From: Spirochaetaceae bacterium
Lineage (GTDB): Bacteria; Spirochaetota; Spirochaetia; Treponematales; Breznakiellaceae
NCBI GenBank assembly: GCA_031258335.1
Contig: JAIRMY010000033.1
Span: 1 to 10,784 of the forward strand
Direction of reading: 5' to 3'
DNA: 10,784 nt
Position 1 is the first letter of the stretch; every line of letters starts with the position of its first letter. Positions 1-6,599 of this stretch are shown piece by piece. A model generated the notes under the pieces. That model was given only the letters and a program-made list of their open reading frames with translations, had not been told where the DNA came from and made no database searches. A program made the position numbers and the translations under genes.

Positions 1-83
1 ATTATGCGGTAAGCGTAGGCGCATAACAGAAGAATAGTCATAACAAGGTCAATAATAAGCCTTGCCGCCAGTTGCCGGTTCAT
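1..83 (-). CDS. DUF4405-family membrane protein, N-terminal fragment
   Basis: Only the first 27 or so codons are inside the window; the gene runs off the left edge. The start is the ATG at 83, with a GGAAGG ribosome binding site about 8 bases upstream, inside the 15-base gap after the permease stop. The visible residues form one hydrophobic segment with a short charged N-terminus. They line up with the start of the complete DUF4405 protein at 5252-5938: both have an Asp near residue 12, then M-T-x-L-L-L and an aromatic or His end to the helix. DUF4405 proteins are small multi-helix membrane proteins related to cytochrome b, and some databases call them flavinylation-associated cytochromes. 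The family call rests on this short match and on context. Confidence 0.6.
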   Translation of the reverse strand, partial: MNRQLAARLIIDLVMTILLLCAYAYRI

Positions 84-98
84 AGCCTTACCTTCCGT

Positions 99-1013
99 TT
101 AGGTAATCCTGAATACATAATCCACCAGGAAACCGCTTGCCAGGGCAAAAAGGATGGTAAAGACAAGATAGAAAATAAAATGTTTTAACCCTAATACAAT
201 TTTCACCGCCCCAAGATTCGTAATTTTAGTGGCAGGGCCGGTCAGCATAAAGGAGGCGGCTTGTCCCATGCTCATACCTTTGTCGAGCCATGACATTAAG
301 AGAGGAATAGTCCCGCCGCCGCACATATATAGAGGTACGCCGATAGTTGCCGCCATTAAAAGACCAAAACTCCGGTTGTTGACAAATAAATCGGCGAAGG
401 CATTTTCCGGTACATACCGCTGAAACAGCGCGGAAAGAATAATACCGGTGAGAAAATAAAGACCCGTGGCCTTAATGTTCCTGCCGAAGTTTTTGAGAAA
501 GCGTAAAACCGGATTCGGATCGGTGTCGCGGTTTGCCGTCTCACCAAACCCGGAAAAGTTAAAAAAAAATGTTTTGTTTCTGAAAAAAAGGCGGACGCAA
601 ACCCCTGCGGCAATACCGCACAAAAAGCATACCGTGAAACGGATAACCAGCGCGGCGGGGCCGAGGGCGGCGCTGTAAAACAGAAGCTGCGGATTGAGCA
701 GTATCGAACTCATGACGAAGGCCGCTATCCAATCCTCCCTCATGCCTTTTTCCGCGAATGAGGCGGCTATCGGTATGGTGCCGTACATACAGAGGGGAGA
801 AGCGATACCAAGCAAGGACGCCGGTACAAGGCCAAGAACGCCGATCCGTTTGTCCCGCATACCGGCAAAGAGCGCGTGTATCTTCTCCTTGCCGAATACG
901 GAAACAAGGGAACCCAGGGCCATCCCCATCACCCAATACCAAAAAATCTGCCGGAATTGCAAATCAAAATAGTACCAGAAGTAGATAAATTCCCGCCGGA
1001 TTATTTCAGCCAT
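99..1013 (-). CDS. ArsP/DUF318-type permease (COG0701-like)
   Basis: A 304-residue integral membrane protein with about eight hydrophobic segments, in two halves around a polar loop at about 150-175. Each half holds the family signature. The first is S72-P-L-C75-x-x-G-T-I-P81 followed by S-F-A-x-K-G. The second is M-C231-G-G-G-T-I-P237 followed by a similar K-G stretch and T-G-P-A-T-K at 258-263. This duplicated pattern with a Cys near each G-x-I-P is typical of the predicted permease family that includes ArsP, the methylarsenite exporter. The substrate here is unknown; a metal, metalloid or small thiol-reactive compound is possible. It starts at the ATG at 1013 with only a weak AGAG-type site, 36 bases after the CMD-cupin gene, so it may depend on upstream translation. 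A DUF4405 gene follows at once. Confidence 0.85.
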   Translation of the reverse strand: MAEIIRREFIYFWYYFDLQFRQIFWYWVMGMALGSLVSVFGKEKIHALFAGMRDKRIGVLGLVPASLLGIASPLCMYGTIPIAASFAEKGMREDWIAAFVMSSILLNPQLLFYSAALGPAALVIRFTVCFLCGIAAGVCVRLFFRNKTFFFNFSGFGETANRDTDPNPVLRFLKNFGRNIKATGLYFLTGIILSALFQRYVPENAFADLFVNNRSFGLLMAATIGVPLYMCGGGTIPLLMSWLDKGMSMGQAASFMLTGPATKITNLGAVKIVLGLKHFIFYLVFTILFALASGFLVDYVFRIT

Positions 1014-1049
1014 GTATCACTCTTAAAACTGTTTCGCAATGACAATATG

Positions 1050-2162
1050 CTAATCACCCAGATACTGTTCATCAGTTACCCGCTCAAGCCATTCGACTCC
1101 GCTGCCGGTCAAGGCAAGGTGGGTCATACGCGAATCAGGGGAAGCTCCGTGCCAGTGCTTCACTCCGGCGGGGCAGACGACGACATCCCCGGCGTTGGCA
1201 ACAATTTTCGGTCCGCCTTCGCATTGAGTCCAGCACACGCCTTCAGTAATAACCAGGCGCTGTCCTGTTCCGTGTATGTGCCAGTTGCTCCGCGCCCCCG
1301 GTTCAAAGGTAACATAGGCGGCGGAAACATTGGTCTCGCTGTCGGGCATATAGATAAAGCGTACCGCCACATCCCCGGTAAAATGCTCGTTTCCGCCGGA
1401 TCCTGCGGCCATATCAGAGCGGCGGATAATGCGCTGCTCGTTTCCTGTAGACAGCGCCTTTTGTACAACCGATCCGATAGCGTCCACCTGCGCCTGGGTA
1501 AGCCCGGCGGACAAACCGCCCGCCTGATGCCCCCTAAGCTGCCCATCAACACCGGTCATAGCGGAAAGCGCCGAGATGGTAACGAGTTCCCGCGTGGGCC
1601 AGTCGAGAATATCACGGACAAAAATGTCCCCAAAAAGGTGGGCGCGGAGATAGTAGTTGACGATCTGATCTGAAAGCGCGTTGCGGGTAAGAGGGGCCCC
1701 CTGGGGCATATTAAAAAGTGTCCGTTGGTTTTCACTGCCAATGTCATAACTCGTCTTGTCATCAGGAATGGGCGTATTGTTCCGCCCCGGCATGGTGGTT
1801 TCCCCCTGCTTCCCGCGATTGTCAAGCACCCGCCCCAAGGCGGAAAGGCCGTTAAGACAGCGCGGAAAGCCGCAGTAGGCATAGAGTTGTACAATAGCCT
1901 CCCGCGCCTCGTTTATCGTAAGCCCCGCGTCAAAGCCGGAGTTTATGGCTTGCTCCAATACCGGTATATCGCCCCGCGCCGTAAACGCCGCTATGCGACA
2001 TAAAGCCTCCTGCTTCGGCGTAAGAACGCCGCCTGAATATTCCGCCGGGCGTGAAGACCGCTCATTTCCGTTTTGTTGAATTGGGCCTTGTGCGGTAATT
2101 TCCATAAGTCCTCCTATGCAAAAAAATGTTACTACTAAGAACAAAGTTTTTTTCCTGTTCAT
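1050..2162 (-). CDS. Exported carboxymuconolactone decarboxylase (AhpD-like) and cupin fusion
   Basis: A 370-residue protein in four parts. Residues 1-25 are a Sec-type signal (K-K then a long hydrophobic run, probable cleavage after T-A-Q). Residues 45-115 are a CMD domain with the pair C97 and C102. Residues 150-240 are a second CMD-type helical domain without cysteines. Residues 260-360 are a cupin barrel. The cupin shows the metal-binding pattern W-H295-x-H297 in strand motif 1 and P-A-G-V-K-H336-W-H in motif 2. Single-domain members are decarboxylases or AhpD-like peroxidase partners; fused CMD-cupin proteins are usually annotated only by domain. It starts at the ATG at 2162 with a GGGGA site, 11 bases after the DUF362 stop, so the two genes are probably cotranscribed. 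A role in detoxifying or remodelling small organic acids or quinones outside the cytoplasm is inference. Confidence 0.85.
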   Translation of the reverse strand: MNRKKTLFLVVTFFCIGGLMEITAQGPIQQNGNERSSRPAEYSGGVLTPKQEALCRIAAFTARGDIPVLEQAINSGFDAGLTINEAREAIVQLYAYCGFPRCLNGLSALGRVLDNRGKQGETTMPGRNNTPIPDDKTSYDIGSENQRTLFNMPQGAPLTRNALSDQIVNYYLRAHLFGDIFVRDILDWPTRELVTISALSAMTGVDGQLRGHQAGGLSAGLTQAQVDAIGSVVQKALSTGNEQRIIRRSDMAAGSGGNEHFTGDVAVRFIYMPDSETNVSAAYVTFEPGARSNWHIHGTGQRLVITEGVCWTQCEGGPKIVANAGDVVVCPAGVKHWHGASPDSRMTHLALTGSGVEWLERVTDEQYLGD

Positions 2163-2173
2163 TTTATCCCCGC

Positions 2174-3214
2174 CTACAGCCTGATAAGCTCATACGCCTT
2201 GGTTCCCAGGCCGATTTCCGCGGCGTGTTCGATAGTTCGTATGCCATTCCTGGATTCCATGCGCTGTATCAGGGAAGCTCCATCAGAGGAGGCATACACC
2301 AGGTCAACACAGGCTTGGTCAAGCGCCACAGGGTCAAGGGACGCAAGGATGCCTATGTCGTGCATATCCGGCTCGGCGGGGCTGCCGTTGCAGTCGCAGT
2401 CCACGGACAAGCGGTTCATCACGTTGATATAGAGAATTCTACCGTTCAAGCTATCAACAACCGCTTTCCCCGCTTCGGCCATTGATTCAAGGAAAGGGTC
2501 CTGTGCAAACCCCCAGGGATTGGTTCTGCTTCTGCCGCCGCTGTGTATCCATGCCTTGCCTTCGGAGGACGCGATACCTATGGAAATGTTTTTTATCGCG
2601 CCGCCGAAGCCGCCCATAGCGTGTCCCTTAAAGTGGGTAAGAACCAAAAAGTAATCGTAATTTCTGAAGTGAGCGCCTACAAAATTTTCGGTTAGCCGTG
2701 AACCACCTTGTACCGGAAGGCTTATTGAACCGTCCTCGTCAAGAATATCAACAGGCGCAATTGTCGTAAAGCCGTGGTCTTTCGCTAATTGTTTGTGCAT
2801 CGCCGTGCTTGCCCGGTTTCCACCGTAAGCGGTGTTTGATTCGACAATTGTTCCATTGACGGACTGTACGAGATTTTCTATAAACGCGGGACGCAGGTGG
2901 TTACTTCTGGGTGATTCACCGGTATGGACTTTTACCGCCACCTTGCCGGAGGCGATAGTCGCGGCATCCGGTTTCCGGTCAAGGGCATTGTAGGCCGCCA
3001 TTAGACCCGCCGGGCTTATATCACCGGTGAAATAAACTACCGCTTTACCGGTTTGTCCGGGATCAACCGGTTCCGCAGACACCGGATTTTCCGGAGCCGG
3101 AACCAGCGTCTGTGCATCAGCCCTTTCAACACATCCGGTAAAAGACGCTATAATGACAAACGATAATCCTATGAATAGCGCCGTCTTTAGCGTTGAAAAA
3201 AATTGTTTGGTCAT
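2174..3214 (-). CDS. DUF362-domain lipoprotein without an iron-sulfur domain
   Basis: A 346-residue protein. Residues 1-28 are a lipoprotein signal ending F-T-G-C28, a loose lipobox of the spirochaete kind. A low-complexity Pro/Ala linker follows, and the DUF362 domain runs from about 55 to 340. Recognisable family stretches are K-V-A-V-K-V-H-T-G-E near 91-100, H-F-K-G-H with G-G-A-I-K-N at 194-209, and L-D-P-V-A-L-D-Q near 293-300. Many DUF362 proteins carry a 4Fe-4S ferredoxin insert after the K-N segment; here that position holds an I-H-S-G-G-R-S-R stretch and no cysteine cluster. Only C273, C275 and C302 remain in the mature part. Start at the ATG at 3214 is supported by GGAGG with 7-base spacing. 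The function of the family is not established. Confidence 0.85.
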   Translation of the reverse strand: MTKQFFSTLKTALFIGLSFVIIASFTGCVERADAQTLVPAPENPVSAEPVDPGQTGKAVVYFTGDISPAGLMAAYNALDRKPDAATIASGKVAVKVHTGESPRSNHLRPAFIENLVQSVNGTIVESNTAYGGNRASTAMHKQLAKDHGFTTIAPVDILDEDGSISLPVQGGSRLTENFVGAHFRNYDYFLVLTHFKGHAMGGFGGAIKNISIGIASSEGKAWIHSGGRSRTNPWGFAQDPFLESMAEAGKAVVDSLNGRILYINVMNRLSVDCDCNGSPAEPDMHDIGILASLDPVALDQACVDLVYASSDGASLIQRMESRNGIRTIEHAAEIGLGTKAYELIRL

Positions 3215-3278
3215 AAAATACCTCCAAGTACCTTTATTTTTAAGCCTTCATAGCTTAATTGCCATTTTATTGTTTTCC

Positions 3279-3794
3279 CTACTGTCCCATCCCCAGCTTG
3301 CGAAGCCATGCGGTTACAGTCCGGTTCGGTGTTGTAACTCTGGTAACGTCTTTCGGATTTGTGTCAAACGCGCTGACGGAAAGCCCCTCGCCAGTAACGG
3401 CCCTTGGACATAGTTTTTTTATGTCGTCAAGACTTCTTCCAAAACGGCTCCCCCCGTGGGTAACAAGATGATAGATCGTTTTACCTGAAAAATCGTATGC
3501 CTCAAGGAAGGTAAAAACACCCATCGGCAGGGTTCCCCACCAGTTCGGATAGCACAGGATGACCTTGCCATATTGCGCCATATTGACGACACTTTCCGTA
3601 AGAGCGGGACGGGCGTTATTGTTCTGTTCCTGTTTGGCAATCTCGATACACTCATTGTAAGTACCTGGATAGGGCGTTACCGTTTTTATCTCAAACAAAT
3701 CACTCCCGGTTTCACGCTCTATTTGTCCGGCAAGCGTACCGGCGTTGCCGCTCCACGAAAAATAGGCGACTAAAGTTTTGTTTTGAACTTGCAC
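3279..3794 (-). CDS. Cytoplasmic flavodoxin
   Basis: A 171-residue FMN-binding flavodoxin fold with no signal peptide, so it acts in the cytoplasm as an electron carrier or quinone-reductase-like enzyme. The FMN phosphate loop is S13-W-S-G-N17-A after the first beta strand (T-L-V-A-Y-F). The loops around the flavin ring are Y82-P-N-W-W86 and T112-H-G-G-S-R-F-G-R. The length is normal for this short group, often annotated flavodoxin_4. The start is GTG at 3794, chosen because AAGGAG lies 8 bases upstream and no ATG fits the fold. It begins 18 bases after the lipoprotein hydrolase stop. It is a relative of the exported flavodoxin at 5945-6598 but lacks that protein's signal and its long insertion in the phosphate loop. 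Confidence 0.92.
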   Translation of the reverse strand: MQVQNKTLVAYFSWSGNAGTLAGQIERETGSDLFEIKTVTPYPGTYNECIEIAKQEQNNNARPALTESVVNMAQYGKVILCYPNWWGTLPMGVFTFLEAYDFSGKTIYHLVTHGGSRFGRSLDDIKKLCPRAVTGEGLSVSAFDTNPKDVTRVTTPNRTVTAWLRKLGMGQ

Positions 3795-3812
3795 TTTTCT
3801 GGCTCCTTATTG

Positions 3813-4649
3813 TTAATTAGTAACAAAATCAATAATTTCATTGGCTGCTTTTTCAAAATCCGCGCCGGAAAACATATGACCAGCGCCGGGATATATGCTA
3901 AGTCCGGCGGAGTTATAACGCTTTGCCGCCTCTTGTGCAAAACTGACGGGTACAATGTTGTCCTGGTCCCCGTGCAGGATGAGAACATTTCCTGTATATG
4001 CGCCGATATGGTCGTAAACGTTGTAGTTGTATACGCTTTCCCAATAGACTTTTCCGAGTTCAACGCCCCACATATTTGACCTTTCAGGTATATCGTCTAT
4101 GGTTTTATATGCTCTGTTAGAATCGCTGGAAATAACAAACGCGGGGGCGTAGAGTATCAAACCTTTTATATCAGCGGGACGATCCGCCGCCGTAATTGCC
4201 GATACAAACCCGCCCTGACTATGACCGAAAAGGAAAATGTTTTTATCGTCAACAAAATCCTGCCGCTTTATCATATCAATAACCGCGTTCAAATCCTCCT
4301 GTTCGGTAAATACGGACATATCAAAGGTTTTACCGTCGCTGGACGAGCGCGGCGAACCGCCGCAAAAATCAAAGACATAGGTAGCAATGCCGTTGGACGC
4401 AAAATCCCGGGCAAAACTTATTAGGCTTTGATAAGTGCCGCCAAAACCGTGAGATATGATTATGGTCTTGAATTTTCCTCCGCCGCTTTTTGGAATAAGG
4501 GCTTGACCGTAAATGTTTAACCCGTCTCTTGAAGCGGAAAGTTCCAATGTCTCATAAGAAAAATTTTCCACGCCTGCTATGCTCCCGCGTTCTGAATTGC
4601 AGGACAGGATTAAAAAAACGGCCAAGCAAAAAACAATATTTCCTTTCAT
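3813..4649 (-). CDS. Alpha/beta hydrolase lipoprotein (cinnamoyl-esterase-like)
   Basis: A 278-residue serine hydrolase anchored as a lipoprotein: the signal ends L-I-L-S-C17. The oxyanion loop is H67-G-F-G-G. The nucleophile elbow is G142-H-S144-Q-G-G, the acid is D230 in H-G-D-Q-D-N-I-V-P, and the base is H258 in G-A-G-H-M-F. The segment F-D-F-C-G-G-S-P-R-S-S-S-D-G at 93-106 resembles the feruloyl or cinnamoyl esterase branch, so small aromatic or acyl esters are plausible substrates. The frame stays open upstream to 4742, but that extension translates a palindromic spacer. The ATG at 4649 is preferred because it yields a clean lipoprotein signal and has GGAG upstream. A terminator-like hairpin sits directly before it, so it may be transcribed only by read-through or under attenuation. 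Confidence 0.9.
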   Translation of the reverse strand: MKGNIVFCLAVFLILSCNSERGSIAGVENFSYETLELSASRDGLNIYGQALIPKSGGGKFKTIIISHGFGGTYQSLISFARDFASNGIATYVFDFCGGSPRSSSDGKTFDMSVFTEQEDLNAVIDMIKRQDFVDDKNIFLFGHSQGGFVSAITAADRPADIKGLILYAPAFVISSDSNRAYKTIDDIPERSNMWGVELGKVYWESVYNYNVYDHIGAYTGNVLILHGDQDNIVPVSFAQEAAKRYNSAGLSIYPGAGHMFSGADFEKAANEIIDFVTN

Positions 4650-4664
4650 TCTCTCTTTTTCTCC

Positions 4665-4692
4665 AAAAAACGCATTTGTATATGCAAATGCG
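4665..4692 (-). terminator. Stem-loop followed by six T, terminator- or attenuator-like
   Basis: In transcript sense, an 8-base arm CGCATTTG (4692-4685), a 6-base loop and the arm CAAATGCG (4678-4671) are followed at once by TTTTTT (4670-4665). This is the form of a Rho-independent terminator, though half of the stem pairs are A-T. The T run touches the GGAG ribosome binding site of the hydrolase at 4649. It could end transcripts coming from the cyclophilin-like gene, or act as an attenuator or a translation-blocking hairpin for the hydrolase. Which of these applies cannot be read from the sequence. Confidence 0.5.
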
Positions 4693-4695
4693 GTC

Positions 4696-4741
4696 TGTCC
4701 GCAAAGTCGCAAACGCGGTTTGCGTACCGGCTTTGCGGACA
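4696..4741. repeat. Nested palindrome, REP-like stem-loop
   Basis: Outer arms TGTCCGCAAAG (4696-4706) and CTTTGCGGACA (4731-4741) are exact inverted repeats of 11 bases. Inside them lie a second exact pair, CGCAAAC (4708-4714) and GTTTGCG (4718-4724), around a GCG loop. The core word CGCAAA or its complement occurs four times here, and the neighbouring terminator-like stem uses the related word GCAAATGCG. The element fills most of the 106-base spacer between two genes. It could be an interspersed palindromic repeat or a structured RNA leader. No second copy was seen in the window. Confidence 0.55.
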
Positions 4742-4755
4742 AACTCTAATTAATC

Positions 4756-5241
4756 TTAATTTGAAAGATTACTAGCCAATTCAACCATTACCTGTACGTT
4801 TGCCGGAAAGGTTGCCAGCGTCCGTATGCCCTCCGCGTCAAGCCGGGCCAGAACTTCCATGCCCGCACTGATAACCCTGCCGTCATGAGCGTAGTACATG
4901 GCAAATGTCGGACCGGGCGGATAATAAATGATGTCGCCGATGGCGTATTCTTTCTGTACGTTTGTCAAATTCCGCTGACTAAGGGAAAAAGACAATCCGC
5001 CGTGTTTTTCACGTTGCAGGTAATCGGTCATGTTTAGCGTAAGGGGCAGCTTGGTGATAAACTCGTCTACCAGAGGACTGTTTGCCAGTGTCGCGGTAAT
5101 TACCTGTTTGCCGTCCAGGGTGATTTTCAAACGGCGTTGATCCGTTGAAGCCGTACCCCGGTTGCTGCCTTGAGCGAAAAGCGTCTCCGTAAAGGACAAC
5201 AATAAAGCCGAGGCTAAAAACAAAATTCTTTTCTGTTTCAT
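4756..5241 (-). CDS. Exported cyclophilin-like fold protein
   Basis: A 161-residue product with a Sec signal (M-K-Q-K-R, a hydrophobic core, probable cleavage after L-F-A at 21-23) and one compact domain at about 37-158. Family marks of the bacterial cyclophilin-like proteins are the strand pair I-T-L-D-G-K-x-V-I-T-A-T-L at 40-52, L-P-L-T-L-N-M-x-D-Y at 65-74, and G-D-I-I-Y-Y-P-P-G followed by F-A-M-Y-Y at 102-117. The domain is not a proven peptidyl-prolyl isomerase and its role is unknown. Homologues often sit beside flavodoxin and aldo/keto reductase genes, as here. The ATG at 5241 is preferred over an upstream in-frame start at 5313, because GAGGAG lies 5-6 bases before it and the signal peptide then begins normally. 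The DUF4405 gene ends 10 bases upstream, so the two genes are likely cotranscribed. Confidence 0.85.
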   Translation of the reverse strand: MKQKRILFLASALLLSFTETLFAQGSNRGTASTDQRRLKITLDGKQVITATLANSPLVDEFITKLPLTLNMTDYLQREKHGGLSFSLSQRNLTNVQKEYAIGDIIYYPPGPTFAMYYAHDGRVISAGMEVLARLDAEGIRTLATFPANVQVMVELASNLSN

Positions 5242-5251
5242 AAAAACTCCT

Positions 5252-5938
5252 CTATGAAATGTTTGCTTTATTGCTAAAGCGTTTAGAAACAAAAAACGAT
5301 GAATAATGGGCAATAATAATAAATGCGCCCATTACCGCGAGATAGTCGATATAAAATAAATATACCGGCTGATCGTAATCAAAAAACGTGTATTGATTTA
5401 GGAAAAACATATACGAATATATTTGACGATTCACAAAAGCATAGAGGCCGTAAGCCGTTATCAAAACGATGATAGACAACCATACAGCCTTTGCATATTT
5501 GCGGCTTGTGTTTGCCGTTGATTTTATACGCATCATGCCCGTCATCTTTTTCAGATATATACCGATATGTATTGAGACAAGGATAAACACCCAATACGCT
5601 AAAACATGGTGGAGAGTCCGCGCAATATCGAGCGGGAAAAAGTCAAAAAACTGCCGTATCGGGGACATCATAATTCCGCTTGCCACAAGTCCTGACATGG
5701 TTAGAAACAGTAGAATGTTAAATACAAGCCTAAAGGTTCTAACCGCGTTATACCGGCCTTTATGAATTGTCCGTACCCAAATGCGGTTTAGAATCAGATG
5801 GACAATTACCAATACACACATAGCCGCCCCTGAAACCATGTGCGCGTTTTCTCCGGTAATATGAAACGCCATAAGGAAAAGCAGTAATAGTGTCATGGCG
5901 AAGTCAACGCAGATTTTAGCAATAGTTGCCTGTTCCAT
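5252..5938 (-). CDS. DUF4405 membrane protein, cytochrome b-like
   Basis: A 228-residue integral membrane protein with about six hydrophobic helices (near 8-28, 34-50, 70-90, 106-128, 148-167 and 190-212). Histidines in or at the ends of helices, H33, H47, H110, H111 and H124, are candidate axial heme ligands, as expected for a di-heme cytochrome b-like bundle. R-T-L-H-H-V-L-A-Y-W at 107-116 is typical of DUF4405. The family is linked to flavin-based electron transfer outside the cytoplasm and is sometimes named flavinylation-associated cytochrome. It starts 6 bases after the exported flavodoxin stop, which suggests that the two gene products cooperate. Passing electrons across the membrane to exported flavoproteins is the most economical inference. 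The last two helices lack obvious ligands. Confidence 0.85.
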   Translation of the reverse strand: MEQATIAKICVDFAMTLLLLFLMAFHITGENAHMVSGAAMCVLVIVHLILNRIWVRTIHKGRYNAVRTFRLVFNILLFLTMSGLVASGIMMSPIRQFFDFFPLDIARTLHHVLAYWVFILVSIHIGIYLKKMTGMMRIKSTANTSRKYAKAVWLSIIVLITAYGLYAFVNRQIYSYMFFLNQYTFFDYDQPVYLFYIDYLAVMGAFIIIAHYSSFFVSKRFSNKANIS

Positions 5939-5944
5939 ACTTAC

Positions 5945-6598
5945 TCATTGACCCAGATTAAGACGCCTTACCCAATTCCGCACATCGTTCTCGGCGTTTC
6001 CCACGATATTTCTGGAAACGGTAAAGCCATTAGTGATAACGGTTGCCCGTGGCTGTAAACGCGCAATAGTGCGGATGGTATTTGAAAACCCGCTGCCGCC
6101 ATGCGTAGAGAAAGGCACGATTGTTTTACCACCAAAATTGTATTCCTCAAGAAAGGTGTAGAGCGGCATGGGCAAGTCGGCGTTCCAGTTGGGATAGCCA
6201 AGAAAAATTACATCGTAATTAGCCAAATTGGAAATCCGTCTTTGTAATTGTGGCCGTGCGTTTTTACGTTTCTCATCGGCGGCAAAATCCAAAAGCGGCG
6301 CGTGGGCACCGGGATATTTTTGTACGGTTTCAATGGCGAATAAATCCCCGCCGGCGGCCCTTTGAATACACTGGGCAATAAACTGCGTGTTGCCTAAAAC
6401 CTCGCCGTTCTTAACGACACGGCTTGCCCCCGAAACGGTATCTATGCCATCGGTTTCCGGCATGGTGAAATACACTATCAGTATTTTTGTCGTTTGTGCC
6501 CCAACAGAAAATGCCATAAAAAACACGAATAATAAAATCGCCAACTTCTTCAACGCGGAAACCCCAAGTCCGCCGTTGCCCAATAGTCGTCTTTCCAT
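5945..6598 (-). CDS. Exported flavodoxin-family protein
   Basis: A 217-residue protein: a signal-type hydrophobic stretch at 16-34 (K-K-L-A-I-L-L-F, probable cleavage after V-G-A), then a flavodoxin fold. The first strand K-I-L-I-V-Y-F-T is followed by an insertion of about 20 residues, closed by L-G-N-T at 68-71, where ordinary flavodoxins have a short T/S-x-T-G-N-T phosphate loop. Flavin-ring loops are G-Y-P-N-W-N at 134-139 and S-T-H-G-G-S-G-F at 164-171. The ATG at 6598 lies one base past the aldo/keto reductase stop (TGA-A-ATG), with AGAGG about 11 bases upstream. Other possible starts are TTG at 6553, which gives a shorter and more typical signal, and TTG at 6625. FMN binding is inferred from the fold. 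An exported flavodoxin is unusual, and the membrane cytochrome-like gene follows at once. Confidence 0.88.
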   Translation of the reverse strand: MERRLLGNGGLGVSALKKLAILLFVFFMAFSVGAQTTKILIVYFTMPETDGIDTVSGASRVVKNGEVLGNTQFIAQCIQRAAGGDLFAIETVQKYPGAHAPLLDFAADEKRKNARPQLQRRISNLANYDVIFLGYPNWNADLPMPLYTFLEEYNFGGKTIVPFSTHGGSGFSNTIRTIARLQPRATVITNGFTVSRNIVGNAENDVRNWVRRLNLGQ

Positions 6599-6599
6599 T

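Noticed and set aside
876..1673. Plus-strand open frame of 265 codons
   Set aside because: It lies antisense to the well-supported permease and CMD-cupin genes, its translation has no recognisable domain and is rich in Arg, Pro and Gly as expected for a shadow frame.
3240..3258. Small dyad TTAAGC/GCTTAA between the flavodoxin and DUF362 genes
   Set aside because: Only six mostly weak pairs with a 7-base loop and no T run in the transcribed direction; not enough for a terminator or operator call.
4650..4742. N-terminal extension of the lipoprotein hydrolase to 4742
   Set aside because: The extension translates the palindromic spacer, ruins the lipoprotein signal, and the ATG at 4649 has its own ribosome binding site.
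5242..5313. N-terminal extension of the cyclophilin-like protein to 5313
   Set aside because: It would overlap the end of the DUF4405 gene; the ATG at 5241 has GAGGAG and begins a normal signal peptide.
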